From Blastobasis lacticolella (Eukaryota > Arthropoda > Insecta > Lepidoptera > Blastobasidae): a stretch of DNA of 64,000 bases. Numbering within the stretch: position 1 is the first letter of the stretch; every line of letters begins with the position of its first letter. Below are positions 39,901-51,399 of the stretch, piece by piece. Made by a program: the position numbers and the translations under genes. A model generated the notes under the pieces. The model had not been told where the DNA came from, did no database searches, and saw nothing but the letters and a program-made list of their open reading frames with translations. The DNA is taken from assembly GCA_905147135.1 (NCBI GenBank), contig LR990056.1:2862001-2926000 (forward strand). Direction: 5' to 3'.

Positions 39901-42900
39901 CGATTATATCGTCAATCAAGACTGCGACGCCCTCGACGCCGGCGAGTAAACTAGTCATCAGCCGTTGAAAGATTCCAGGACTAGCCTTTACGCCGAAAGC
40001 AAGTCGATGCACGGTGTACAATCCCTTGCACGTGTTCAAGGTGAGCAATTTTGCAGTTTCTTCATCCACGACTACTTGCGTGTAGGCACGTTCCAAATCT
40101 AATGTCGTGAAATATTTACTTCCAGCGACAATGGCGAATACTTCATTCGACGTAGGCATGGGGTAAGTGTCTGATTCGGTCGCCTGGTTAACTGTGCTTC
40201 GGTAATCTCCACACAACCGAATATCACCTGTCTTTTTAATGATAGGTACCACGGGTGTAGCCCATTCAGAGAACGACACTGGGCGCAGTACGCCTTCGAC
40301 CACTAAACGGTCTATTTCCTTTTCAACTCTGCCTTTGATAGCGAATGGAACAGGACGAGCTTTAAGAAATTTGGGTGTGACCTCAGGTTTCACGTGTATT
40401 GTTACGGGTTTGCCACGGTAGGTACCCAGTCCATCTTTAAACACTTCAGTGTGCTTTGCGATACTTCTTTCTATTTCTTGCAGATCCTTGTTAGACATGA
40501 AATTGACATTGAGTTTTATGTCGAGCGGAGCAAGCCAATCACGCCCCAAGAGGTTAGGACCCTCGCCTTTGGCTACGATCAGGGTCAATTCATGTTCGCA
40601 ATTGTTATATTTCACCGGCACGGTGGCTTGGCCCAGCAGCACGACTGGAGTGTCTGTCCATGTGCGCAACTTGAGAGATGCAGGGCGCAGCGCGGTCGGC
40701 GGTAGTCGGAGACGTAAACCCTTCCAAGTCTCTTCATTCACCATGGTGAAACTAGCGCCCGTATCTAGCTGTAACAACACCGGTTCACTAACGATGAACA
40801 CCTGGACTTCAAATGGTGGCACGTGACCAGAACTGCGTACTGAATATATGCCGTTGAGTGAACTGTAATATTCCTTCTCCGTAAAATTTACGTTCTTGTT
40901 TGAATTCTTCTTTTTTGCACCACAAATTTTTTCAATGTGGCCCTTCTTTTTGCAAAAACGACAGATTGCGTTTATGAACCTGCATTCGCCTCCGTGCTGA
41001 TCACCACACCGATAACAAAACCGCACATTTGTTCTAGACTGTACCGCATTGATATCCATAGGCTCGCCAGCGAAGACGGAGACGGCACCGGAGTCGGTCA
41101 GACTTGCGCCCGCTGCAGTAATATTCCCAGAATTTTGCATTAAACGCACGTCTCTTCCCGCACTTTCCGCAGCCAACATGCCATCTACAACATCCTTGTA
41201 GGTCAAATTATTTCCTTTCAAAAGTTCGTATTGTAATTTGGCATCATTCATGCCACACACCAGTCTATCGCGTAACATTCGTTCTAAGTCTTGAAAATTA
41301 CACCCTGTAGTTAATTTTCGTAATTGTGCAAGGTACTCTGATGCATTTTCGCCAGCTTTCTGATTACGTTTGTAGAATTTGTATGACATCGTTATTTCAT
41401 TCGGTCTGGGGCTATAATGTTTAGTTAGGATTTCCGCAATTTCAGTAAATGTTACTTCACTCGCCTTTCGCGGGGTAATTAACGATAGCAGAGTCTCAAA
41501 CACTTGTGAACCACACACTGTATAAAAATTTGCCGTTTTGGTATAATCTTCGGAAATACCATTAGCAATAAAACAAATTTCAAACGTTCCAAATAGTTTT
41601 CCCAATCGTCCGTCTGTGGGTTAAATTCGCCGAATTTCACTGCTCTGTTCATTTTCACCGATTTTACTTATCGTCGCCACTAATATGTCTTTAATATGTA
41701 ATAAAAGTACAAGATAACTGAATTACATGTTTATTGGAGCTAAGGAGCATAACAAGTGACTTATTGTCCAACTACCTACATTATATCATCTTATTCTAAA
41801 ATAAGGTAAACAAGCAGATAAGGTGCGTTGGGGTAAGTTCGGATGGTTTTTAGCTGCATTCATAAGAAGTTGGCAATTTATTTTTTCCTCAAAATCTATA
41901 TCAGCTAGCGTAATAAAATAAAGTAGAAACTGATAATCAATAAACAACCTATCAGAAAAATATTTTCATGTTTGCATAGATTTAACGACTGCTGTGTTAC
42001 GGGAGTTTAAAGTATAGACATAGATTTAAAAATTCATGGGAAAGATCGGACGACGTTGGGGAAAGACCGGACTACCCTCTAAAATTACTCGTGTGGCTTA
42101 GAACACAAGGTTCATAAAAAGAAAATATCCGATCTTATACTCGCTACAGCATTCTTCTTGTAAAATTTAATTATGTTTAAAAACATAGCAGGAACAGAAC
42201 ATTTTACCTTTTTTTTGTTTTGAGCGTCCGATCTTACCCCGCCCGAGTAAATTTCAAGTCGCTGTAGTTCTCAAACTTTTGTGTCTCAAATGTTTCAATA
42301 GGTAGGTAACCTACGTACCTACCAGGGTAAATCTCGCACTTTTTTATAATTTTTGGCCTGATTTTTGGTTGATACAAAGCAAAGATTTGACGCGCTCTTC
42401 TGGCGTTGTGTTCGCCATACCTAACGAACCTATGCGAGTCTCGATAGCCAAGCCGAAAATCTAAAATAAAAATTCGAGACGACCTTCTCAAATCCGACCC
42501 ACCTATAAAATTTTCTTTCTATCAAAAACAGACGTTTCTGAGTTTTTATTGGTATGAAGGAGGCTGGATATTATGTAATAGGTAGGTATGTATGTATATT
42601 ATAAATAATCGTTTGTCTGAACCGGGAATCGAACCCGTCAAACAAAAAACACCCGTTATACTAAAATACGACCGAAAAGCTTATCTCAAAATGAAGTCTT
42701 TTTTTTTTCAATCATATCTTCAATATTTCAGGCACTTTCCCTATATGTGGCACAGCCGTGGGACGCCCTGTACTTTATGTATAATATATTTTTTAGTATG
42801 TATAATATATTTCTCACTGCAACTATATAATTAATATAAAGTTGCAGTGAGAATGTATTACATATTACATATACAACATTTTTTGCCACAAAAATATCAG

Positions 42901-44207
42901 TGGTTAAAGTTCGGACTAAGCTAAAGTTTGACAACCACATGCATTTTCAATTAAGGTCAAGATCGGATATTTTTACTCCGTACTTCACCCTTAGATATTT
43001 ACATGGGGAAAGTTCGGATCTCGACTTGTAGCCACATTTAGGCTATTTTAAACATACCTATCGAGAAAGAATTGATTTTTTAACAACATAAAGCCAAATA
43101 ACTTTCAAAAGAGTGCAAATACTCATCAAAAAATCAATGAGATGTCGTCTGGGATAAGTCCGGATCACAAAAATCTTTCCGAGATGCGTAACATGTGGTG
43201 GAACAGCCATAACAGACGACCGACAATACGAAATCACCGATGCGGACTGAAGGGAGTAGCAAAACAAAATGGCGTCTTGCGCTATGTTGCCAGTATAAAA
43301 AAATTATCACAGAATCGGTAGATATTTAACATATACGTTCTTACCCCATTCACGGTCTTACCCCAACGCACCTTACTACCCTCACTTGCATACATAACAA
43401 CCATAGTTTTCACATTCTCTGAAATGTAATCTGTAGAAGACCGACAGACGCGCAAACCTACGCCGCTCCTCGAGGCTCTTAGTATAGAGGTTTAGTTATT
43501 GAAATACTAATAGTGTTTTTTTCAGTAAAAAAGTCAAATTTACTTCTGCAGTGACACTATAACTTCCTTTCCATTGATTAGTATGAAAAATAGGACGGCG
43601 TAAGGTGTACTGATTTTGTGCAAATAAAAACTGACAGCATTCTGTCGTCACTAAGCAGAATGGATGCCTGAGAGCATTACTGTTCAGTGTTTAATTGTAT
43701 TATCAATTACATAGGAACTAATACATCTCCACAAAACTGTTGTAATTACTTTAAATAGATTTTTTGTCTAGGTTTTTACTATATAAAATTACTTTTAATG
43801 TTCAGGTACTATGTGGTTATAACTTCGTGTGGGTAACAACTAAAGGTGCCAGGATACCGTTCAATGCAGTCGAAGGCGGATATTCCGAGGACAGACATGA
43901 AATTTTATATATCGGCAGAGCATACCACAAAGGGCACTTGATACCAGGGAAAGTGCAGCCCTCGCACAAAGTTTGTTACATTCCGTATAATGGCAGAGAG
44001 ATAGCAAAGGAAAACTATGAAATTTTAATCGAACCTAAGGAGAATAGGAATGTTAATAGAGCTTTCCTCGAGGCTTTTTTGAATCACAGAGATGAGTCAG
44101 ATCAAGAAGATGAAGTTCAAGAAGTTTGGGAGAACCATGATGATATATATGTTGATGATCTTGATAATGATAGTAGTGACAATGATATATATGATCCACC
44201 GTTTTAA
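36983..44207 (+). CDS. DM9-repeat protein gene, last two exons (copy B)
   Basis: Exons 36983-37221 and 43806-44207 have the same splice sites and encode the same residues as copy A, ending with TAA at 44205. The intron differs. It gained a 6.08-kb LTR retrotransposon in antisense and lost about 1 kb of GC-rich repeat. If transcribed, the intron is 6.6 kb instead of 1.5 kb. No exon that could supply the missing 5' end (FAMeT or leader) is visible in the 5 kb to the left, so this copy may lack its front part if the tandem arrangement is real. Confidence 0.82.
37320..37483 (-). repeat. 3' LTR
   Basis: Intact 164-bp repeat. Its plus-strand text begins TAATATGTCTTTAATATG and ends CTTGCATACATAACA. 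It preserves the uninterrupted target CAGATACTACC that is split in the other LTR. Confidence 0.92.
37862..41652 (-). CDS. Gag-Pol polyprotein of the LTR element, one frame break near its start
   Basis: The open frame 41605-37862 (1247 codons, no ATG at its head) carries these domains in order. Gag is at residues 1-160. A CCHC-like zinc region lies near 197-228 (CYRCGDQHGGEC, CRFCKKKGHIEKIC). Protease is near 279 (LQLDTGASFTM). Reverse transcriptase covers about 400-600 (IRLCGDYRSTVN, FGVKASPGIFQRLM, VLIDDIIVSG, with Ile where Tyr/Phe is usual). RNase H is at 700-800 (LTCDSSEYGVGAVLA, TDHKPL). Integrase is at 920-1110 (HKTH...CTKC, then HVDFAGPF, SDNGTAF, NGLAERM). A likely true ATG lies at 41652 in another frame; one base lost in a T-rich stretch near 41575 separates it. 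There is no env. The order protease-RT-RNaseH-integrase is Ty3/gypsy; a Mag-like lineage is a guess. Confidence 0.92.
41681..43399 (-). repeat. 5' LTR, split by a second element
   Basis: Its left 140 bases are at 41681-41820 and its last 24 at 43376-43399. Removing the insert and one TA copy gives 164 bases equal to the other LTR. Confidence 0.9.
41821..43373. mobile_element. 1553-bp TA-flanked inverted-repeat element rich in an internal repeat
   Basis: The terminal inverted repeats AGGTGCGTTGGGGTAAG and CTTACCCCAACGCACCT are flanked by TA on both sides. This is shown directly by the intact second LTR and is the target of the Tc1/mariner superfamily. No transposase frame is seen. A motif close to GGGGWAAGWYCGGA recurs in both orientations at about 41831, 42041, 42056, 42227, 42899, 42955, 43004, 43152, 43340 and 43354. 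A perfect hairpin arm TTCTCACTGCAACT/AGTTGCAGTGAGAA lies at about 42813-42853. A tRNA-B-box-like ACCGGGAATCGAACCCG is at 42622. Confidence 0.85.
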
Positions 44208-45308
44208 CTGCCAAATGTTTGTATTTGAACTTGTCCTCGCTCTTCCCAATAAAAATTTAACAAGAAAATCGTCAGGCATTGTAAATCATTACCTCTTTAA
44301 AGTCCCGTGGTTATCAGCGGAACTTCTAAAACCTACCTAGGTATAAGCTAAGCTAGAAACAACAGCACCTCTTTTCATTGGTACTATACGTTAAAACAGA
44401 TTTATTTAATTGTTAGACTTTTTATACTTATATTTTTAATAAAGTATAATTGAAACATACTTTTATTTTTTTATTTAATAGTTTATTGTGCACAAATAAT
44501 TTAGGAGCGTCTCAGTGGCCTAGTGGTTAAGGTATCCGACGTAAGGTTGGTGGTAGGGTTAGAGCAGTCATCTGAGATCCTAAAATCTTATAAGCAAAAT
44601 GTAGCAACGGAGTTTTGACCCGATCTCTGGTTGGTCAAAAAACCGCGTAATGGGATTTTGCCGCAAAAGCTAACTACCGAGTTTTTACCGCAAACTTCAT
44701 AGTGAGATTGAGCCACGAACGGAAACAAAATAAAGCAATATAATTTAAACAAACAATTATATTTATTGCACAGTAACATGATTGCATAGGTAGGTATAGA
44801 AAATAAAAAAAATGGTAGGTTATTACGCTTACGCTATCATCCTAGCGCTTATCCCGGACTCTGCCAGGGTCCGCTTTCCTACTCCAATCTTCTCCACTTC
44901 GCCCGGTCTTCGGCATCCTCTCGTCGTTATCCGTTGGCTCTCGCACTCGACTCGGCGGTGTAAATTTTTTTTACATATTGCCGTGTCAACTTCCGCAAGT
45001 AAAATACAAGGAAAAAAGCAGGGTAATACACGTGCCGATTCCTGAAATTCCCAACGAGTAAATAACTACTGTCTACTGAAGGTCGTTTTAATAAACATAT
45101 GAATAACGAAGTCACGTCACAAATAATTGCGGAAAACGTATTGGGTTTTACCCCGACCTTTCATCGAAAATAGAATGACCTATTATTAACTTGCGTATGA
45201 TTCCCGATAAGAGACTTATGAATATCGGCTCCTCCTACTAACTGTGTTAATCTAGTAATACACTTACACCGAGTCGGTACTGGGAACTTGTTCAACGAGG
45301 CTTTGAAA
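44208..45308. other. 3' flank of the DM9 gene, copy B
   Basis: Equivalent of 3448-4548 with hardly any changes. It contains the same AATAAA sites (about 44247 and 44439) and the degenerate SINE head at 44504-44560. No gene recognised. Confidence 0.5.
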
Positions 45309-45766
45309 ATGGGATTTGATAATCTACTTGAAATGTTAAGGGAAAGAAACCTTTTAGGAGAGACATTCTTTCATGAAGTTTGCAGAGAAAACTCAATTGC
45401 TCTTGCGGCAGCATGGATGGATTAAGTGAATCCAGAGATTTTGAACATAAAAACCTACGATGGTGAACAGTGTACTCACATTATCGTGAAGTGTCAAAAA
45501 TATCATGCTTTGAATATGATGAAAATAGTAATCCATCTTGGTGCTGACATCAACGGTCAAGAAGGGCAGGGTGGTTTCACTCCACTTCAATTGTGTGTTT
45601 GGAAGAAGAACAACCAGCTCGCCGAGTGGCTCTGTCAGACATCAAATATCAATATAGAAGCCAATAACTACGCACAACAAACGGCGTATCAAGAAGAAGA
45701 AGAGACTCGAAAATGATGGATATATTAAGAAATGCGGGAGCCAAATGTGAACCTCCAAATGTGTAA
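45309..45766 (+). pseudogene. Ankyrin-repeat (IkB/vankyrin-like) pseudogene, copy B
   Basis: Same layout as 4549-5006: ATG 45309, in-frame TAA 45423-45425, reading resumes to TGA 45714-45716, and a frame-shifted tail ends at 45766. Only single-base differences from copy A are seen. Shared lesions show that it was already dead in the common ancestor of the two copies. Confidence 0.7.
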
Positions 45767-45999
45767 GATCGTGAAGCAAGTAATAACAATGATGAAGAAA
45801 GCGATAAGTTATATACAAAAACATTAAGTTATCTCAGTTTGGCAAAATCAGTAGATATAATAAATATCTAAATATTGTAACTATTAAAGTTTATGTTTAG
45901 AGTTAAGTAACACTAGGTATCTAGATTTGAGTTTATAATGTAGATCAGTTAGTTTTTGCGTTAGATTTTGAGTTTTCTTGTTTGACTAGCCAGGCATTT

Positions 46000-46400
46000 G
46001 ACCACCATCTCACCTGATGGTAAGTGACGATGTGGCCGTTGATGGAGTGTAACTGTCTAGGAACAGCCTATTTACTAGCCTTGAAGGCATCTAGATTATA
46101 ATGATCAGGGAACACACTCGCAGGCAAGACGTTCCATTCCTTAGCCATATAGGTACATTATAAAGGTTGAACTAAAGCGGCTCGTGCGGCTGGAACATCC
46201 ACAACTTAAGGATGAAGCGCTCGGCCGCCACGTCTCCTGATAGCGGAAAGGGGCTGACGGAATAAGGTTGTACAACCTGTAGAAGACCAACAGACGCGCA
46301 ACCCTACGCCGATGTTCGAGGCTCTGCATGCAGCTTAGCTTCAATCCATTCCGGGTACCGCCAGACCTTCGAGAGGATACCAAGTTAAGTTTTGGCGTAG
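46000..46400 (+). repeat. Dispersed LINE-3'-end-like repeat, copy B
   Basis: Partner of 5240-5640 with the same blocks (CTCACCTGATGGTAAGTGAC, GATGAAGCGCTCGG). No coding frame. Confidence 0.6.
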
Positions 46401-46931
46401 GGTGGGTGTGCTGAGGCGCCCGCTTCAAAGAGGTATATTATTAATGTCCTACTCAATAAAGAAATATAGATTTTTGAAAATTATAGAGACCAACCAGCTG
46501 AAAAGGGACAATACACTTGTTAAAGCCAATACATTTATTTTATGGCAATCTGTTGTATCAACAATAAGCCATTTCTCTGGTTTTAAATTGTCTCTCTTTT
46601 TTCCAGTCAGAGAACAATGACCTCTTCCTTCTTTAGCCAAGACATTGACTCATCAAATGTTAGTCGATCCGTAAAACTGTCTTGCACGATTTCAATATTG
46701 CTAAAGGGTCTTCATACGATGTGGACTGTCCCAGTTGTAGGTCCTCTATGTTCCAATGGTCCCTAGGCCTAGCTTTATACTTAGTACTAGAGTTGTAACG
46801 AAGGCCTTCTTAGCGGAGGCGAAGAGATTCGCCTCCGCGGATGGGGAGGTTAACGGAGGCGGAGGCTGAGGTGAAAGTGAAAGTGGAAATATATGTAATT
46901 CATGGTTTATTAAAGTAATAAAAATCATCTT

Positions 46932-47006
46932 CTTGGCGTTAATGTTCCGGTTATGCTCTCGCGCATGAGGGCCTGGAGTCCGCCTTGACCATGATCCAAT
47001 ATTGCC
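46932..47006 (-). mobile_element. SINE family 1, 3' fragment, copy B
   Basis: Partner of 6172-6246; identical motifs CTTGGCGTTAATGTTCCGG and GAGTCCGCCTTGACCATGA. Confidence 0.65.
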
Positions 47007-47472
47007 CCATATATTGCTACCCGGTTTTACATTTAATTTTACGGTTTTAACATACATTGCATTTTCAAACAAAATGGCCTAATTTTTATTTATTTGACAA
47101 AGAATTTATAACACCATTGAATTTTCTTAATACTATGCCTTGTCTTTGACATTCTCATCATTACAGATATGTAGATGTAAAGAGTTAAATCACTGTAGTC
47201 GAAATCAGTTTGAAAATCGGTTACATATCAAGGATTTTGAATAAAAACTTCTTAGAGCAATAAAAACGAAATTTCCGCGCAAAATACCTGTTATAAACTG
47301 CCATGCCACCAGGAGGTACACAACACAATTCACTATAAAAGCGATAGATACCAATAGTAGTTTCCGAAATAATGAGGTACCCGGTTTGACCCGCATTATA
47401 TTTTACAATTATTTTTTACATTACATATTATTTTTTACCCGCAGTTTTATACAACTCATGTATGTAGAGGAT

Positions 47473-47586
47473 ACCTAACCCAGAAAAGAGTCATTGGTGG
47501 CAGTGGGATACGAATATGGTACCTCTCGTTTGCGAGTCGGCTACCTTAAACACTAGGCCACCGACGCTCCTTGACGGTTTTTTGGA
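47473..47586 (-). mobile_element. SINE family 1, head fragment, copy B
   Basis: Partner of 6713-6826. The B-box remnant here reads GATACGAATATGGTACC, one change from copy A. The flank to 48009 shows no gene. Confidence 0.65.
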
Positions 47587-48009
47587 GTAATAGAAAGGCA
47601 AAAATCTTTATCTATGTCAAGTAAGTACATTCATAGTACACTTTCTTTAAAATACAAACATTACCTAGGTACTACATATAGTTTAGTACATAGTCAAAAT
47701 TAAGGTCACGCAAATTACATATCACAAACGAGAGTTTTGCGGCATTGTCACCTTCCAAACGAGTTCTTAGGGGTTCAATTATGCCAGCTAAACTAAAGTA
47801 TCTAATTGTTCACTTGTCACTAAACTTGGCGTCAAAATCTTTAAATTATTGTTATGTCTCCACTGCAACACCTGACGGGGAGGAGGCTCAAGTTCAGTAG
47901 CGGACTGATAACGGCTGTTAATGTGATGCGATACGATACTGAAATTGTGTTACTTACTTGCTTTTTGAGGTTTACAATGTTCAATGCCTTAGATTATTAG
48001 ATAAACTCT

Positions 48010-50024
48010 TTATTTAGTAAGCCTATTTCTTTGAAACAAGAAACACATTATTTTATTAATTATTTCTCGAAGTAGATATTGTATGATTTTCGCTGGGAAA
48101 AGTTCTGTTTTATTTTGAACCCTATGATCTTCATCTGACTCATCTTGTTCACGTGACACATGTCGGTCCTCATCGAAGAATTCATTCAAGAAGAGAGCTG
48201 GCCCTCCATCTGACACACGTCGTTCTCTCCTCGCTTGTCGTACGCGTTCCTGTAATCTCAACCTCTCACAATTCTCTTGATCCGACTCCTCTTCATCCCC
48301 ATCCCTTTGGTCTGAATTACTACTACAAAATGTAAAACTACCCTTGTAGGAAGGTTTGTTAATATAATAGATTTCCTCCTTAGGTTCGGTTAATACTTCA
48401 TAGTCTTTTAGCCCTATCTCATCTTCCTTATATGGAAAGTAAATGCATTTGTGTCTGTAGAACACTTTCCCTGGTATCAAATGCCCGTCGTGGTGTGCAC
48501 GGCCGACATAAAAAATTTCACCGCTGCTTTCAATATATCCGCCTTTGACTGCGTTCGGCGGTATCCTATTATTTTTAATTGGTACCCACTGGTAGTTGAA
48601 ACCACATAATACCTGAAAGCAAAAAACAAATGTACCAATACTGATAATATCCACTACCTTATCGAGGAAACCGTGTCGTATTCGGCTAATATTGGGACGA
48701 AAGGGCTTAATCCACAAAGTTAAATTAACCTTGTTGCAAAAAAACGGCCACATTAGCAATTTTCATACATTCGAGACAATTTGGACACCTTGGATCTCCC
48801 CCTGAGTACTTTTGAGTGCGGCTCTTCGCTTCGCCCTTACCCTGTTGCGATGCTGTATCGTCAGTACAAAAAGCGTTTTAATTTGTCTTTTTCAAGAACA
48901 ACTTAAAAAACAAGGATTCAAAATAAACTTTCCAAGACCGAACTAGCAATCGTATAAATTTCCGAAGATTCGAAGCGTCTTCCGATTTGAACTGTCAAAT
49001 TTGTTTTTCGGATTCGGTACCGATGCTTGTGAATACCGTTTTCCGAGCGTTCGACAAATTTGTCGATTCCGTATCCGATTCCGATTTACGAGCCATTGTG
49101 AATACGGCTGCGGCAGTGGTACCGCCTATCTTCATTATGACGATAAAAAATTGTTTAATGTCCTACTCAATTAAGAAATTTTGACTTTCGACTTCTAATG
49201 AATTTCATCTCATTGGGTGGTTTTACAGAAATAGAGTTACGAAAGAATGTGGGTCACTGACTTCAAAATATCTTTTTCTACACACAGAGCTGTGGTGCAT
49301 CAGTTAACTTACATCAAATGCTTGTTTCTTGCGTGATTGTCCGTCAAACGACACGAACGCCGATCTCTCGGAGGGTACGAACTTGCCCACACATAGTTCA
49401 CCATCGTGAAATGCTCTGATAATGTAAAGAGGTTCATTCTCAAAACCTCCTATGATCACATTATTTGGTAGACTGCTAGGTACACCTCGTTTCCAAGTAG
49501 GCTTACCAACAGATATAGTTCTGATTGTCCTTGGTCTTTCTATCACAGGCGGTACTGCAATATTGTATTAAAATATTAATGATAAATAAGTTATAATATA
49601 CACACAAAATATTTACAGAAAAGAATACTTTAATAACTGTTAACACAAGACTCGCTTGCTTTATTACGGGCCCAAACCTCGTTGGTTTCTACGTTATTGT
49701 AGTAGTTGTAAGTTTTAAAGATTGTGGAAATAATAAAAAATAAAGATGATATAAAAATAAGCACAAACAGGTATAGGTACATATGAAAATACTAAAAATT
49801 AAGGATGGCTTGCACCAAATTCTTAATCGCATTTAAGCACAAGCTTAAATCATAGACAAACACAAAATTGACGTTAAACGTCAATCTTAAATGTGTTTAA
49901 GAATTTGGCGCAAGCGGGGCTAAATATGTATATTTATACTTATTAAATATGTATACTTAAAACAACATCTTAAAAAGTGGTATTCAGTGAAGAAAGTGAT
50001 TACACACACACCCACACGCAAATG

Positions 50025-50074
<50 letters not shown>

Positions 50075-51396
50075 CACGCACACGCACACATGTTTAACAT
50101 TAAATATTATAAATTTTAAATTATGGTGGACGCGAGGGAAGAGGGCGCTGGGTCTTTTACCAAGACTCGTCACATTTCCTATCTTTGAATTAAAATCAAA
50201 GTAGGTATAGTGACTTACATATTAGATTAATTGTTTATTGTAAATTGTATTCCGTATAATTCTTTTTCAAATTTTTATTTTTATTTTTTTTTTCTATTTT
50301 GAATATTTTTGGTATTGTTCCCCACTAAATTGATTTTCTTACCTCTGTTTAGAACAACGGGGCCTCCTGACACAAGTAAACCCTTACTTAAAAGGAGACC
50401 CCTACAACTCATAAAATTGTGATTGTGAATTTAGTTGATGGAATAAATTTTTTTTTTTTTTTTTTTTTTTTTTTATACTTATTAAATTCAATATGTCATA
50501 TTTATAATTAATAAATAAGTAATTAAAAAGAATCAAGTCTGTCCGGTTTGACGTATTATGTCAAATTGCAGAATGTCAGATTGCGGCAATAAAATGTCAA
50601 TTTAATAGATATTTCAATGTCAAACTGGGATAAAAATAGAATTCACATGACATAACAGTAGACACCTATATTCATATTTAGAATGTCAACAATGGATAAT
50701 TTGGGGAATATGCTACTACGAGTAAGAAGGTTGACATTTCTCTACTAAACTTACGTTGAAATCTCCATCTAACTTCATTTTGCTCATTGTTTGTGGAAAA
50801 TGTGATATATTTCACCAGTTCCAATTCACACATCTCATGTATGAACATCGGTTTTATTTCACCCTTCTTTCCGAATCGTATTTCTCCGCTGTACCAAGAC
50901 AACCAGAAGCTTCGGTAATGATCATCGTCAAGGATTTCAGGTATGTATTCACGCATTCGAAGTCCACCGTCAAATTCAATTTCTATCATGGAGGGTATGT
51001 CAGCTGTTCCGTCGTCACTAATATTGATCTGTAACAGTTGATATAGGTACATTGTAATATAGGTACATAGTAATGCTTAAAATAAAATAAAATGACAAAC
51101 TTATAACATATACAACACACATAATAAAAAAAACCATGAACTTAAAACAATCAGGCAGGATATAGAGTCACCACACCGTATCATAGCAACATATTTATTA
51201 TTTCTTCATGCATAACTCGGCAGAAAACCGAAATTAAAACAAAATATATTTAAAAATTAACGTACATGAAGGTCACTGCAGCGTGTATGACGTGAAAGGC
51301 CAATAGAGACATTTCCTCGGCCCTTGATATCAACTGCAAAGGCGGTGCTAGTCGCCGGGTAGAATATGGGGCGCTCGTTGGGCCGAGAAACAATTT
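48010..51396 (-). CDS. FAMeT-domain plus double-DM9 protein gene, copy B (5' end not found)
   Basis: Exons 51266-51396, 50755-51028, 49313-49554 and 48010-48612 join in phase, giving 415 residues. Domains are as in copy A: split FAMeT fold (FYPATSTAFAVDIKG; YRSFWLSWYSGEIRFGKKGE), DM9-1 and DM9-2. The first acceptor reads gttgtag instead of gttgcag. The tail continues 42 residues past the copy A stop (SDEDHRVQNKTELFP..., ending QRNRLTK). Its EQDESDEDHRVQ start resembles the DESDQEDEVQE tail of gene 1, so the long form looks ancestral. The gene is 2.2 kb shorter than copy A because intronic repeats are missing. The open frame continuing upstream of 48612 is intron. Confidence 0.85.
48980..49115. 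repeat. Inverted-repeat element remnant, copy B
   Basis: Partner of 8464-8590, with GTGAATACCG and CATTGTGAATACGGCT ends. Two deletions relative to copy A follow at once, so the hairpin at 8664 has no partner. Confidence 0.55.
49804..49920. repeat. Miniature inverted-repeat element, copy B
   Basis: Partner of 10135-10257; left end GATGGCTTGCACCAAATTC, right end GAATTTGGCGCAAGCGGGGC, flanked by TAA. Confidence 0.7.
49933..50486 (+). mobile_element. Copy-B-only insertion with CA microsatellite and T-run end
   Basis: TTTATACTTATTAAA occurs at 49933-49947 and again at 50472-50486, like a 15-bp target duplication. Between them lie a (CA)n tract at about 50002-50090 with CG interruptions, a non-coding body (CAACGGGGCCTCCTGACAC) and a T run of about 28. 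It looks like a retroposed sequence inside the FAMeT-DM9 intron, though the source is not recognised. Confidence 0.55.
50002..50090. repeat. (CA)n microsatellite
   Basis: About 40 CA units broken by GC-containing variants (CACGCA). Copy A lacks the whole surrounding insertion, so it is not polymorphic in length only. Confidence 0.9.
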
Positions 51397-51399
51397 CTA

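Larger units (their letters stand above)
37320..43399 (-). mobile_element. Ty3/gypsy LTR retrotransposon, copy B only
   Basis: Two 164-bp LTRs (37320-37483, and 41681-41820 plus 43376-43399) appear identical. They are flanked by the 5-bp target duplication ACCAT (37315-37319 and 43400-43404). In element orientation the LTR begins TGTTATG and ends CATATTA. Next to the 5' LTR is GTGGCGACGATAAGTAAAAT, a primer-binding site starting TGGCGACG (serine tRNA likely, unchecked). A purine tract, AAAAGGGGAGGTA, abuts the 3' LTR. Identical LTRs point to very recent insertion. A TA-flanked element later landed in the 5' LTR, probably disabling transcription from it. Confidence 0.93.

Noticed and set aside
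48613..48759. N-terminal extension of the copy B DM9 frame
   Set aside because: A splice acceptor gctttcag precedes the DM9 sequence at 48612; the extra residues come from intron and the matching copy A frame is closed.
49977..50204. Thr/His-rich frame
   Set aside because: Translation of a (CA)n microsatellite.
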